Part shown: positions 51,278 through 64,000 of the stretch, one piece after another
How the letters are laid out: every line of letters begins with the position of its first letter
Position numbering within the stretch: the stretch's first letter is position 1
Assembly: GCF_010894435.1 (NCBI RefSeq)
Contig: NZ_JAAIXZ010000007.1
Location: 405,339 to 469,338, forward strand
Direction: 5' to 3'
DNA: 64,000 bases
Source of the DNA: Pyxidicoccus trucidator
GTDB lineage: Bacteria > Myxococcota > Myxococcia > Myxococcales > Myxococcaceae
Position numbers and translations under genes: made by a program
The notes under the pieces: generated by a model
Database searches by the model: none
What the model was told of the DNA's origin: nothing
What the model saw: only the letters and a program-made list of their open reading frames with translations

Positions 51278-52822
51278 TCAGAACCCGACGCCGCCGGACA
51301 CGGGATTCCAGCCGTTTCCGCCCCTGTCCTGGTTGGCCACGTAGACGGCGCCGGCCGTCACCGCCGCCGCCCCGCCCACCACCGCCCAGAACCAGGGCTT
51401 CTTCAGGAACTGGGGCGCGCGCGAGGGGCCACTCTCCGCGACGCGGGGCGCCATGGCTCCATTGACGAAGCCGCGCACCTGCTCCGCGGCGGCGGCCGTG
51501 TTCTGCTGGGCGTCACGCGGCGTCAGCTCGATTTCCACGCCGCGCAGCCGCGCCTTGGAGCGCAAATCCCACGCCTGGAGCTCCGCCTCGGCGCGGCCCT
51601 TCTTGTCCCGGGACACCGCGGCCAGCACCACGTAGCGCGCGCTCAGCCGCTCGCCCACGGCCCGCGCCTCGGCGGGGACCGCGTCCTGGTCGAAGGCCTT
51701 CTCCGTGGCGGCCGCGGCGGCGGCGTCGCGCATGGCGGACAGGCCCGGCGAGGGCTCCAGCTTCGCCTTCACCTCGGCGGACGCGGAGGACTTCACCTCC
51801 GTGTAGTAGGCGGAGGGCACGTAGCCGGGCAGCGACACCACCACCGGGTGCAGGCCGGCGGGCACCTCCACGCCGCGCAGCGGGGTGACGCCCACCTCCT
51901 GGCCGCGCACCAGCACGCGGGCGCCGGTCGGCTGCGAGTCCACCACCAGCGTGCCCGCGGGCCGCCCCTTCACCGCCGTCATCGCCTCCACGTAGGCCGA
52001 CTGCACCTCCTGGCTGAACAGGGCGCTGTCGGGGCGCGCGGTGGGCTCGGCCACCACGGCGCTGGTGAAGGCCTGCGACGCGCCGGCCGTGTTGCCGTTG
52101 AGCAGCCGCGAGGCGCCCAGGAAGATGTACGTCTGCGCCAGCCGCTCCGTGCTCAGCTCCGCCGGGGACTGGGTGTAGGCCTCCGCCGCCGCCTGGAACT
52201 TCAGCTCCGCGGCCTCGGGGTCCAGGTTGTCGTAGGCGGTGCGGCCCTCCTCGAAGAGGGTGTCCGCCTTCGTCAGCGAGAGGGGCGCGGGCGGCGGGAA
52301 GGCCGCCCCCAGGTCCACCAATTCCACGCCGCCGCCCATGCGCAGGTTGCGCAGCAGCTCGCCCTCCAGCTTCACCGCCGCGTCCGCCGCCGCGGGCGTG
52401 CGCGCCACGGCGAACAGCGCCACCGGGCCGGACGCCGTCATCGCGAGCGACGGCACGTCCTTCACCGGCGTGTCCCTGACGGGCGTGGAGGCGGGAGGCT
52501 TCGGCGCCACCGGGGTGGCCACCGCGGGCTTCGCCGGCTTCTCCAGCGGCGTCACCGGCGTCGCGCTCTCCCCCGGGGTGGCGGGCTTCTCGTCGGGGTC
52601 CCCGAAGACCATGGGCTCCGGAGACGCCACGTCCGTCGTCGCCGTCTCCGGCTCCTCCTCGGTCGGCACCTTCTTCTTCTTCGACGGTGCCTTCTTCTTC
52701 TTCACCACCTTGGTGACGGTCGCCTTCTTCTTGGACGACTTCTTCCGGGTGGTCTGGGCGTGCGCGGGGAGGACGGCCAGGAGCAGCGCGAGCAGCAGGG
52801 CGAGTCGGCGGAACGTGTTCAC
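51278..52822 (-). CDS. PEGA-domain protein with Lys-rich linker and C-terminal membrane span
   Basis: A 514-residue protein. GTG at 52822 gives a signal peptide ending PAHAQ (residue 23). Residues 25-55 are Lys-rich (KKSSKKKATVTKVVKKKK); 60-125 Pro/Thr-rich linker; 180-290 helical TPR-like; 300-360 PEGA (VDSQPTGARVLVRGQEVGVT); near 478-500 a membrane span (FWAVVGGAAAVTAGAVYVA). The pair of PEGA genes resembles MXAN-type envelope proteins of unknown role. The AAG-rich linker is unusual in this high-GC setting. Confidence 0.78.
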   Translation of the reverse strand: MNTFRRLALLLALLLAVLPAHAQTTRKKSSKKKATVTKVVKKKKAPSKKKKVPTEEEPETATTDVASPEPMVFGDPDEKPATPGESATPVTPLEKPAKPAVATPVAPKPPASTPVRDTPVKDVPSLAMTASGPVALFAVARTPAAADAAVKLEGELLRNLRMGGGVELVDLGAAFPPPAPLSLTKADTLFEEGRTAYDNLDPEAAELKFQAAAEAYTQSPAELSTERLAQTYIFLGASRLLNGNTAGASQAFTSAVVAEPTARPDSALFSQEVQSAYVEAMTAVKGRPAGTLVVDSQPTGARVLVRGQEVGVTPLRGVEVPAGLHPVVVSLPGYVPSAYYTEVKSSASAEVKAKLEPSPGLSAMRDAAAAAATEKAFDQDAVPAEARAVGERLSARYVVLAAVSRDKKGRAEAELQAWDLRSKARLRGVEIELTPRDAQQNTAAAAEQVRGFVNGAMAPRVAESGPSRAPQFLKKPWFWAVVGGAAAVTAGAVYVANQDRGGNGWNPVSGGVGF

Positions 52823-52947
52823 GGCGCGGAGCCTAGCCGAGCAGGGGGGCTCCCTCACAAGTCCCGCCCCGTCCGGAAGGCCCCGCCGGGGTGGGGAAGG
52901 ACCCGCACCGGGAGGGGGCAGGTCCGTTCCCGGCGGAAGTGGGGGGG

Positions 52948-57279
<4,332 letters not shown>

Positions 57280-57555
57280 CAATCCAGGTGAGAACGCCTC
57301 GTACCCGAACGCGGCGCGCGGTCCGCGCACTCCTCACTTTCGAGTCCGGAGGTATGTAACAGGGCGGCGGGACTACCATGGCCCCCTGACATTGGGAACG
57401 AATTCGGGGGGTTGCGCACTCTCCAGCCACTCCCACCTATACGGCCGTGCAGTCCTGCGCTCCAGTAGAACCCGCCTGCAACCCCGCGAAATTCCGGGGT
57501 TGTGGGCCTGACTGGTTGCCGTGGGGACGGGACGGTGGGTGTGGGGGGTACCGGA

Positions 57556-58269
57556 CTACCCGTTGTCGCCGGAAGGGGAGGCGGGCGGGCGGGACTTCTT
57601 GGGGGCCACGTTGGGGGTGCGACCCCAGTTGCCGTCCTTGAAGATGCGGACGCCCCGGCCGGAGGCGCCGCCGCCGATCATCCCCGGAATCGTGGCCTGG
57701 AGGGGCTTGCCGCCCGGGGGCTGGTAGACGACGCGGACCTTGCGGGCGGACGGAATCGCGGGGCTGGTGGCGTCCACGAGCAGGTAGACGGTGTCCTCGT
57801 CCGAGTGGAGCCGCTCGGTGTCCTGGCGGTGGTTGAGCTCGGCGAGCAGCTCGCCGTCATCGGCGGAGCGGGCGTTGTCCGCGAGCAGGCGCACCTTCAC
57901 GCGCAGCCAGGTCTCCGGGGGGCCGCCGTTCTCCTTGGCGGCCTCGCGGACGCCCTGGATGACGATGGCCAGGTCGGCGCCATTGCCCGGGGCGTCGCCC
58001 GTCAGGCGCATGCCGGTCTGCTTGCTGGAGTCGGTGTCGAGCAGGAGGGTGGCGTTGGCGCAGCGGCTCTTGCAGGCGTCGCCCCAGGGGGCCCGGTCGA
58101 AGCGCAGGCGCATGGCGAAGTCGCTGCCCTGGGGGCCGATGGTGGCATCGACGATGACGGGCCGCTCTCCGTCGGGGGGGGCGGTGTAGCGGAAGGTCGG
58201 CTTCTCCTTCGCGGCGAGGCTGGTGCCGGCGGCGAGCAGGGTGCAGACCAGCAGCGGCAGCGGGCGCAT
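57556..58269 (-). CDS. Exported protein of unknown function
   Basis: A 237-residue protein. ATG at 58269 gives a signal peptide (MRPLPLLVCTLLAAGTSLAA). The mature part is a beta-rich domain (VIVDATIGPQGSDFAMRLRF, TLLLDTDSSKQTGMRLTGD, DTVYLLVDATSP) with two Cys (KSRCANA pair) and a Lys/Pro tail. No family recognised. The 275-bp gap between its stop and the parC start shows no further gene and should contain the parC promoter. Confidence 0.78.
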   Translation of the reverse strand: MRPLPLLVCTLLAAGTSLAAKEKPTFRYTAPPDGERPVIVDATIGPQGSDFAMRLRFDRAPWGDACKSRCANATLLLDTDSSKQTGMRLTGDAPGNGADLAIVIQGVREAAKENGGPPETWLRVKVRLLADNARSADDGELLAELNHRQDTERLHSDEDTVYLLVDATSPAIPSARKVRVVYQPPGGKPLQATIPGMIGGGASGRGVRIFKDGNWGRTPNVAPKKSRPPASPSGDNG

Positions 58270-58372
58270 CACGGGGTGGACCTCCTCGGGGGGCGAAGGG
58301 GTCGTATTCAAGTGGGAAGCGGCCCGCGGCTTCAAGTCCCGACGTTAGAGTGGACGCGGAGGAGGACGCGGA

Positions 58373-59029
58373 ATGCGCAAGCCATACGTTCGGCAGCTCA
58401 AGCTCGGCCCCATGGACAACTTCGTCTACCTGGTGGGGCCGGCGACCTCGGATGAGGTGCTGGTGGTGGACCCCGCGTGGGACGTGGAGGCGATTGAGCG
58501 GGTGGTGAAGGAGGAGGGAAAGCGGCTGGTGGGCGCCTTCGTGTCGCACTGCCACTTCGACCACATCAACGGGCTGCCGGATTTGCTGACGCGGCACGAC
58601 GTGCCGGTGTACGCCCAGCGCGAGGAGGTCCAGTTCTCCGCGGAGCTGCGCGAGCTGGGTGACGCGCTGCGTCCGCTCGGGCCCGGGGACGTGGTGAAGG
58701 TGGGGCAGGAGGACTTCCGGGCGCTGCACACGCCGGGGCACACGCCGGGCTCGCACTGCCTGCTGGCCGGGGACGCGCTGGTGTCCGGGGACACGGTGTT
58801 CATCAACGGCTGCGGCCGGTGCGACATGAATGGCGGCAACCCGGAGGAGATGTACCGCTCGCTGTCCCAGGTGCTGCTGAAGGTGCCGGACACCGCGAAG
58901 CTGTGGCCGGGGCACGACTACGCGGACGTGCCGGTGACGTCCATGGGCGACGTGCGGCACAAGAACCCGTACTTCGCCTTCAACGACGTGGCCTCGTTCG
59001 TGGCGTTCCGGATGCGGCCGAGGAAGTAG
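58373..59029 (+). CDS. Metallo-beta-lactamase-fold hydrolase
   Basis: A 218-residue enzyme with the zinc motif SHCHFDHINGL (HxHxDH), a later His in TPGHTPGSHC, Asp in SGDTVFINGCGRCD and the last His in LWPGHDYADVP. The GCGRCD and PGHDY pattern is like glyoxalase II and ETHE1-type persulfide dioxygenases, so a thioester or persulfide substrate is likely. Cytoplasmic. ATG at 58373 with GGAGGA just upstream. Stands alone; 246 bases separate it from the next gene. Confidence 0.88.
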   Translation: MRKPYVRQLKLGPMDNFVYLVGPATSDEVLVVDPAWDVEAIERVVKEEGKRLVGAFVSHCHFDHINGLPDLLTRHDVPVYAQREEVQFSAELRELGDALRPLGPGDVVKVGQEDFRALHTPGHTPGSHCLLAGDALVSGDTVFINGCGRCDMNGGNPEEMYRSLSQVLLKVPDTAKLWPGHDYADVPVTSMGDVRHKNPYFAFNDVASFVAFRMRPRK

Positions 59030-59275
59030 GCGCGCGGCGGGGCGACGCTGGAGGCCCGGAGGCGACTCCGCGAGCCCCGCGCCGCCTGCCCGCCGGCGCA
59101 GTGCCGCCCCTCGCGACGCGAGCCCACCTTCCTCTCGCGGGGACCCTTGGCCCCGCCGGATGCTGAAGGGAGGCCACCGGTGCACGGGACGACACCAGCG
59201 TCAGCGAAGGGCCGGGCTTTTCTCGGCGGGCAGGCACCCGGACGCCCCCTGAGCATCCCCGGAGCGGGGGCCGGC

Positions 59276-60736
59276 ATGCTGAAGCCCTCCGAGGTGCACA
59301 TCACCGCCGAGCCCCTCGCGCGCTTCGAGCCGGTGCTCGGCGAGGCGGGCTGGCATGCCCTCCAGGAGCGCGTGGCGCAAGCCCGTGCCCACCTGACGGG
59401 GCGCACCTTCTGGAACGTGAACTCCACCGCCCGGGGCGGGGGTGTGGCGGAGATGCTCCCCCGGCTGCTCGCCTATGCGCGCGGAGCCGGCGTGGACGCG
59501 CGGTGGATGGTGCTGGAGGGGACGCCCGAGTTCTTCCGGGTGACGAAGCGGCTGCACCACGCGCTGCACGGCTCACCCGGAGACGGCTCGCCGCTGGGCG
59601 TCGCCGAGCGCGCGCTCTACGACGAGGTGCTGCGCGACAACGCGGAGGAGCTGCTCGCCCTGGTGAGGCCGGGCGACGTGGTGGTGCTGCATGACCCGCA
59701 GACCGCCGGCCTCGCGCCGGGGCTCGTCGAGGTGGGAGCCCGCGTCGTGTGGCGCTGTCACGTGGGGCGGGACACCCCCAACGCCGAGGTGGAGCGCGCG
59801 TGGGCCTTCCTTGCCCCGGGACTCGCCGCCGCCCAGCTCACCGTCTTCTCCCGCGCCGCCTACGTGCCGCCACAGTGCGCGGACCGCGCCATCATCATCC
59901 GCCCCTCCATCGACATCTTCGCGGTGAAGAACCAGCCGATGGCGCCGGACGTCGCGTGCGCCATCCTCGCCCACACGGGACTGCTGCGTGAGGACTCCGG
60001 TGCGCCCGAACCCCTCTTCACCCGGAACGACGGCGTCCCCGCCCGCGTGTCACGTGGGGCCGACATCGTTCGGCTGGGCTGCGCGCCCGCGCGGGACACT
60101 CCGCTGGTGGTGCAGGTGTCGCGGTGGGATCCGCTGAAGGACCCCGCGGGGGTGCTGAGCGGCTTCGCCCAGTTGGTCCACGCCAACCCGGGGCTGCGCG
60201 CGGAGCTGGTCCTCGCGGGCCCCGCGGTGACGTCCGTCGCGGACGACCCCGAGGCGGCGAGCACGCTCAACGACGTCATCGCCCGGTGGTTTCAGCTGCC
60301 CCATGCCCTGCGCCAGCGCGTCCACCTGGCGTGTCTGCCCATGGCGGACCTGGAGGAGAACGCCGCCATCGTCAATGCACTCCAGCGCCACGCGGCGGTG
60401 GTGGTGCAGAAGAGCCTGCAGGAGGGCTTCGGGCTCACCGTCACCGAGGCCATGTGGAAGTCCCGCCCCGTGGTGGCCAGCGCGGTGGGCGGCATCCAGG
60501 ACCAGGTGGTCCACGGGGTGAGCGGGCTGCTGGTGCATGACCCGGCCGACCTGACGGAGTTCGCCGCCGCGGTGCGCACGCTGCTGTCTGACAGCGAGCT
60601 CGCCGACCGCATGGGAGTGCAGGCCCACCAGCACGTGCTCGCCCACTTCACCGGCGCCCGTCACCTCACGGACATGGGGCGGCTGCTCGAACAACTGGAC
60701 GCGCGCGCCGAGGGGGCCGTCGCCTCCAGGCACTGA
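59276..60736 (+). CDS. Trehalose-synthase-type glycosyltransferase (TreT-like, GT4)
   Basis: A 486-residue GT-B enzyme. Hallmarks of the TreT group: FWNVNSTARGGGVAEML (sugar-nucleotide loop), RCHVGRDTPNAEVERAWAFL and the C-terminal nucleotide-binding region QKSLQEGFGLTVTEAMWKSR (E-x7-E). TreT makes trehalose from a nucleotide sugar and glucose. The ATG at 59276 is chosen because the upstream 43 codons look non-coding. The 246-bp gap before it contains GC-rich imperfect palindromes and no other gene. Confidence 0.82.
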   Translation: MLKPSEVHITAEPLARFEPVLGEAGWHALQERVAQARAHLTGRTFWNVNSTARGGGVAEMLPRLLAYARGAGVDARWMVLEGTPEFFRVTKRLHHALHGSPGDGSPLGVAERALYDEVLRDNAEELLALVRPGDVVVLHDPQTAGLAPGLVEVGARVVWRCHVGRDTPNAEVERAWAFLAPGLAAAQLTVFSRAAYVPPQCADRAIIIRPSIDIFAVKNQPMAPDVACAILAHTGLLREDSGAPEPLFTRNDGVPARVSRGADIVRLGCAPARDTPLVVQVSRWDPLKDPAGVLSGFAQLVHANPGLRAELVLAGPAVTSVADDPEAASTLNDVIARWFQLPHALRQRVHLACLPMADLEENAAIVNALQRHAAVVVQKSLQEGFGLTVTEAMWKSRPVVASAVGGIQDQVVHGVSGLLVHDPADLTEFAAAVRTLLSDSELADRMGVQAHQHVLAHFTGARHLTDMGRLLEQLDARAEGAVASRH

Positions 60737-60866
60737 GCCCGCTGCGCGCAGGTCCTCTCGGTTTGCCGGGAGGTCCATGAACTCCAGGCTCGTGCCCCAC
60801 CCGGGCGTCAGCGGAGCCCGGGTTCCGGCCATGCTCGCCCCCGGGTTGTGGGTAGAGTGGGGCCGC

Positions 60867-62258
60867 ATGTCTCATCTGCTTCCCGTCGAGGGCGAGCGCA
60901 CGAAGTTGCTGGAGGCGCTCGCCGAGCTGGTCGCCCATCGCGGGCATGCCACGCTGGTCCGCGCCCCCATCCTCCGTCCCCACCCGTCGCACTTTCCCGA
61001 TGCCTGGTCGCCGGACGCCAACGGCGTGCGGGCCATGGCGCGCAGGCTGATGACCCATGCCGGGCTGGGGGCCTTCGACGTCCACATCACGCTCTACGAG
61101 AACGAGGTCCAGCTTCAGCACACGGCGTCCGTGGGCGGAGTGGGCTACTCGCGGCACAAGGAGGGGGCGGCGGCCTGGTTCGCGGGCTTCGACGGGGCCA
61201 CGTGTCTCTTCGGCGTGGACCAGGAAGAGCTGGAAGATGTCGAGCAGCTCGCCGGGGGCCTCGCGCACGAGGTGGCCCACGCGTATCGCCACGTGAATGG
61301 GCTCGAGGTGGAGGACCGCCAGCACGAGGAACAGCTGACGGACCTCACCACCATCTTCCTGGGGTTCGGCCTGCTCACCACGAACAACACGTTCCGCTCT
61401 CGCGCCAGCGGGGCGCTGATGGGGAGCTCGACGGTGCACAGCTGGAGTGTGGGGGGCCTGGGCTACCTCTCTCCTCAAGTCATGAGCTTCCTGCTGGCCG
61501 CGCAGGTGGTGGCGCGCGGCAGCGAGCGCGAGGAGGTCCGGATGCTCAAGCGGGCACTGCGGCCCACGCAGGCCGAGGCCTTTGGTGCCGCCTTGAAGCT
61601 CCTCGAACCCGAGCGGGAGGCGCTGCGTGGCAGGCTCGGAGTGCCTCCGCCGCTTCAGTGGGAGGCGCTTCCTCCGCCCATGTCTCTTCCGGACGGGGTG
61701 ACCCGCGAGGAGGGGAGCGCCAGGACCACGGCCGCGGAGCCTGAAGCAGGGGAGGGCCGCCGAGGGGCCATCGCGTTCCGGGTGCCCGAATCGCGCGCGA
61801 TGCTCTTTGGCGTGCTCGGGCTGATTGCGATGCTCCTCATCGCCATCGTCTACCAGTCCTCCTGGCTGCTGCTGCTGCCCGTCGTGGGCTGGTGGTGGGG
61901 CGCGCGCTATCCCGACTTCTATTGCTCGGACAGCGAGTGCAACAGCCTGGTCCGGCTCACCGACTCACGCTGCCCGGGGTGTGGCCAGCTGCTGGTTGCG
62001 ACGTTGCAGACGGCGCGAGAGCGCTGGGATGCGGAAGCGGACTACTGGCGTCAACACGGCGGCGCGTCGGCGGAGCAGGTGGCCCTGGAGCGCGAGCTGG
62101 CGGAGGAAGCACGGGCCGCACCGCCCGAGCCGCCGGTGCCTCAGTCCGGCGAGAGCACGGCGCGAATCTTCTTCGGCGTCGCGCTGCGGCTCGTCCTGGT
62201 CTTCGGCGGCTTCTTCGCCGTCTGCACGGGCTATTTCTACTTCTTCGGCCACGCGTAG
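60867..62258 (+). CDS. Membrane protein with HExxH motif and zinc ribbon
   Basis: A 463-residue protein, family unknown to me. Residues 1-280 are soluble with HEVAH (LAHEVAHAYRHVNG) and a following Glu-rich stretch (VEDRQHEEQLTDL), consistent with a zincin-type peptidase. Residues 310-345 contain two spans (MLFGVLGLIAMLLIAIVY, LLLLPVVGWWWGA); 350-375 a zinc ribbon (CSDSECNSL then CPGCGQ); a last span near the C-terminus. ATG at 60867. Peptidase activity is inferred from the motif only. Confidence 0.72.
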   Translation: MSHLLPVEGERTKLLEALAELVAHRGHATLVRAPILRPHPSHFPDAWSPDANGVRAMARRLMTHAGLGAFDVHITLYENEVQLQHTASVGGVGYSRHKEGAAAWFAGFDGATCLFGVDQEELEDVEQLAGGLAHEVAHAYRHVNGLEVEDRQHEEQLTDLTTIFLGFGLLTTNNTFRSRASGALMGSSTVHSWSVGGLGYLSPQVMSFLLAAQVVARGSEREEVRMLKRALRPTQAEAFGAALKLLEPEREALRGRLGVPPPLQWEALPPPMSLPDGVTREEGSARTTAAEPEAGEGRRGAIAFRVPESRAMLFGVLGLIAMLLIAIVYQSSWLLLLPVVGWWWGARYPDFYCSDSECNSLVRLTDSRCPGCGQLLVATLQTARERWDAEADYWRQHGGASAEQVALERELAEEARAAPPEPPVPQSGESTARIFFGVALRLVLVFGGFFAVCTGYFYFFGHA

Positions 62259-62712
62259 GCTGGAGTCCTGCGTGGCCATCATTCATGGGCAAAGCCGCGC
62301 ATATGAGGGATGGGGGCCCTGTTGAGGGGGAGGGAGGGTGCAGAGGGGCCGAGGAGGGCCGCTGACGGGGCCGCCCGAGCGATGCTCCCGGCCGGTGGAC
62401 AGGCCGCTTGAGCCCCCTTGGGGCACACGCCTGCCCAGGCCGCGCTCCCATCAGGTGCGTGGCAGGAGTCTGGGCCTGTTGGCTGTCTTGAGCCTCAACA
62501 CCCCACGGCCTGGGGTGGCCCTCGTGCCGGGGCCAACCTCGCACATGCCGTGGGCAAGCCCAGCGCATAGCTCCTGCATCTGCTGGATGGCCTGCTCCGG
62601 CGTGAGCTCGCCCGAGCGCAGCGGGGCCTGGAGCTACCCGGGAGGGACACGGCTGCCCGGGCAGCCCACCCAACCACTTGCACGCTCCTGTCCCGCATCT
62701 CATGCTGAAGAC
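62259..62712. other. Intergenic stretch with a possible gene remnant
   Basis: No intact gene. On the minus strand, bases about 62460-62640 read LRSGELTPEQAIQQMQELC and then run to a stop at 62457-62459 after an upstream in-frame TAG; it looks like the tail of a lost gene. Codon bias is weaker here than in flanking genes. Confidence 0.35.
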
Positions 62713-62982
62713 ATGAGCGACTCCAGCTGCCAGCGCGTCCTGGGCGGAGGTGGGGCCGCGGCCGCGCGCCGCGCCTTCCTCGCGAAGGCGTGCGCCGTCG
62801 CCGCTGCGGAGCGGCCCGGTCTCGTCATCATGGCAGACGAGGCGCGCTTCGCTCTCAGCGTGGAGCAGCCGGTCGGGTGGTTGAGCGTGCCGCTCGCGGA
62901 GATCTATGAGGAAGACCGCGCGCTCCCCGCGGAGGAGCGGGGCGCCGCGCTACGTGAGGGGCTTCGCGCGCTGCTGCCCTGA
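62713..62982 (+). CDS. Small hypothetical protein
   Basis: An 89-residue frame starting MSDSSCQRVLGGGGAAAARR. It has an Ala-rich N-terminal half and an acidic C-terminal half (EIYEEDRALPAEERGAALRE). No signal peptide, membrane span or known motif. A long open frame upstream is likely non-coding. Coding status rests on length and codon pattern only. Confidence 0.4.
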   Translation: MSDSSCQRVLGGGGAAAARRAFLAKACAVAAAERPGLVIMADEARFALSVEQPVGWLSVPLAEIYEEDRALPAEERGAALREGLRALLP

Positions 62983-63135
62983 GTCGCTGACCCGTTGCAT
63001 CGAGCACGCGCGGCGAGGATGCGGCCCAGGTTCTCCTCCATCCAATCGACGAGCCCCTCGACGCGCTCCAGCGGAGCTCACCGCCTCCGGGATGGAGGCC
63101 CGATGAAGGCGGCTCGGTAGTGCCCGGAGAGCATC

Positions 63136-63507
63136 TCAGTGGGACTGCGCCTTCGGTGACGACAGCAGCACCAGTACCAGTGCCAGCAACGCCGGCATCG
63201 CCTGTACGAACAGGATGGAGACCTTGGAGGTAAAGCCGCCGAAGACGCCCGCGACCAGCACGCAGCCCAGGAAGAACAGCTTCACATCGCGTCTGCCCGT
63301 GGCCAGCGCCCAGCCCAGACCCGCGGCCAGGAAGCCGTTGTAGAGGCCCTGGTTGGCGGCCAGCACCGCCGAGGAATGCAGCACCTCGCGCGGCAGCTTG
63401 AACACCTTTTCGCCCACGGCGTGGTCCCAGAAGAACATCTCCAGGACCATGAACCCGACGTGCAAGAGGGCTACGAAGCCCACCATGATGTTGGCAAGCA
63501 GTTTCAT
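63136..63507 (-). CDS. DUF1304-family membrane protein
   Basis: A 123-residue protein with four membrane spans (ANIMVGFVALLHVGFMVLEM, LYNGFLAAGLGWALATG, LFFLGCVLVAGVFGGFTS, MPALLALVLVLLSS), matching DUF1304: small integral-membrane proteins with an N-terminal FxAxxH-type segment and an AxNQGxYNGFLAAGL motif. ATG at 63507. Function unknown. Confidence 0.85.
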   Translation of the reverse strand: MKLLANIMVGFVALLHVGFMVLEMFFWDHAVGEKVFKLPREVLHSSAVLAANQGLYNGFLAAGLGWALATGRRDVKLFFLGCVLVAGVFGGFTSKVSILFVQAMPALLALVLVLLSSPKAQSH

Positions 63508-63583
63508 GCAGGCAATGTGCCCCTGAGTCCCCCTTCGTGGCAATGACCACTGTGGCCAGACCCTTGGCCGCTCAGGCCAGCGG

Positions 63584-63640
63584 TCACGCCCCACGCCGGA
63601 AGGCCGCCGGGGTCATCCCCGTCCAGCGCCGGAAGACGCC
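63584..63640 (-). pseudogene. C-terminal remnant of an AraC-family regulator
   Basis: The frame reads VFRRWTGMTPAAFRRGA then TGA, the typical AraC/XylS second-HTH ending. Upstream in this frame runs into the DUF1801 Lys repeat, so the rest of the regulator is gone. It overlaps the last nine codons of the DUF1801 gene in a different frame. Confidence 0.55.
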
Positions 63641-64000
63641 GCGCGCTTCTTCGCCGCCGGCTTCTTCTTCGCCGCCGGCTTCTTCTTCGCCGCCGGCTTC
63701 TTCTTCGCCGCCGGCTTGCTCTTCTCGGCGCCCGGCGCCTTCTTCTTCTCCGGCGGCCGGATGACGGACTCGTAGTGCTGGATGTACGCCTTCGCGGGCG
63801 AACGGCGGATGGCCTCGCCAATCACGTCGAGCGCGACGTCCTCGAGCTTCTTGAAGCGCACGCACGACTTGCCCATGTCGAGCTTCTTGCCCGTCTTCGC
63901 CCACGCCTCGCGGAACCACTTCTCCTGCTCAGGCTGGCCGTAGTTGCACATCAGGTAGACGGCCATGTGGCTCTTCTGCGAGGCCAGCGATGCGAACGGC
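63613..64000 (-). CDS. DUF1801 protein with Lys/Ala/Pro repeat tail, partial
   Basis: At least 128 codons; the start is beyond the right edge. The visible part begins PFASLASQKSHMAVYLMCNY, continues AKTGKKLDMGKSCVRFKKLE and LDVIGEAIRRSPAKAY: a DUF1801-type (YdhG-like) domain. The tail is KKKPAAKKKPAAKKKPAAKKR, like histone-H1-type basic tails that bind DNA in high-GC bacteria. Its 3' end lies inside AraC debris, suggesting the tail was captured at a junction. Confidence 0.75.
   Translation of the reverse strand, partial: PFASLASQKSHMAVYLMCNYGQPEQEKWFREAWAKTGKKLDMGKSCVRFKKLEDVALDVIGEAIRRSPAKAYIQHYESVIRPPEKKKAPGAEKSKPAAKKKPAAKKKPAAKKKPAAKKRAASSGAGRG
63653..63724 (-). repeat. In-frame 18-bp tandem repeat in DUF1801 gene
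   Basis: Three perfect 18-bp units plus a fourth with two changes encode the KKKPAA tail. Such repeats change copy number by slippage. Confidence 0.9.

Noticed and set aside
63653-63724. Possible CRISPR-like repeat
   Set aside because: Units are contiguous 18-bp in-frame repeats encoding KKKPAA with no spacers.

Overview
The window is very GC-rich, almost fully coding DNA with short gaps, ATGA-type overlaps, many GTG starts, and abundant TPR, FHA, HEAT and PEGA proteins, a eukaryotic-like Ser/Thr kinase and an FHA-linked sigma-54 activator. Together these point to a predatory myxobacterium of the Myxococcus/Corallococcus/Pyxidicoccus group. That placement is inferred from gene content and style; there is no rRNA or tRNA in the window.

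Region 1 (1-16.1 kb, plus strand) is a non-flagellar type III secretion (T3SS) locus in a flagellum-like order: end of a probable SctL, then SctN, SctO, a SctP/FliK-like protein, SctQ, a FliO-like protein, SctR, SctS, SctT, SctU, a stand-alone copy of the SctU C-terminal domain, and SctV. Between and after the export genes lie three SycD/LcrH-like TPR chaperones, a 71-residue protein that resembles needle (SctF) subunits, two unknown proteins, and a DUF1521 protein carrying the GDPHVD self-cleavage sequence of the rhizobial type III effector NopE1. As I recall it, a related Myxococcus xanthus system is reported as a needle-less T3SS used for prey killing with a Tad-like machine. The needle-like gene, the DUF1521 gene and one unknown gene each follow the same bipartite motif, AACT(C/T)-N15-GA(T/C)AATCC, and each is followed by a hairpin. 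They look like separately promoted, co-regulated units for exported components inside the apparatus cluster.

Region 2 (16.2-29.6 kb, mixed strands) has an FHA-domain membrane protein interrupted by an in-frame amber codon, a TPR lipoprotein, a small beta-barrel protein, an RDD protein, a nucleotide-transporter-like/HEAT/cyclic-nucleotide-binding fusion, an unknown membrane protein, a 5'-nucleotidase-like lipoprotein with altered metal motifs, an HExxH/TPR lipoprotein, a SpoIIM-family protein and an inorganic pyrophosphatase.

Region 3 (29.7-39.4 kb, minus strand) is bracketed by 46-bp direct repeats (44/46 identical). It carries a lipoprotein with three ChW-type repeats and a tight run: FHA-sigma54 activator, kinase-ATPase-TPR regulator, a 172-residue small protein, YcaO and TfuA. 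The YcaO-TfuA pair suggests backbone thioamidation of a peptide or protein, and the 172-residue protein is the obvious candidate substrate. The island ends in a DUF1857-like gene fragment.

Region 4 (39.4-64 kb) is mostly ordinary chromosome: an acetyltransferase; a DUF58-MoxR-DUF4350-DUF4129-zinc finger operon; an unusual Rho; an SppA with an added outer-membrane-like N-terminal domain; two PEGA proteins; ParE and ParC; a metallo-beta-lactamase-fold hydrolase; a trehalose-synthase-type glycosyltransferase; a membrane HExxH protein; and small genes. The right end shows decay, with AraC-type remnants next to a DUF1801 gene that runs off the window. No CRISPR array, complete insertion sequence, integrase or tRNA was recognised.
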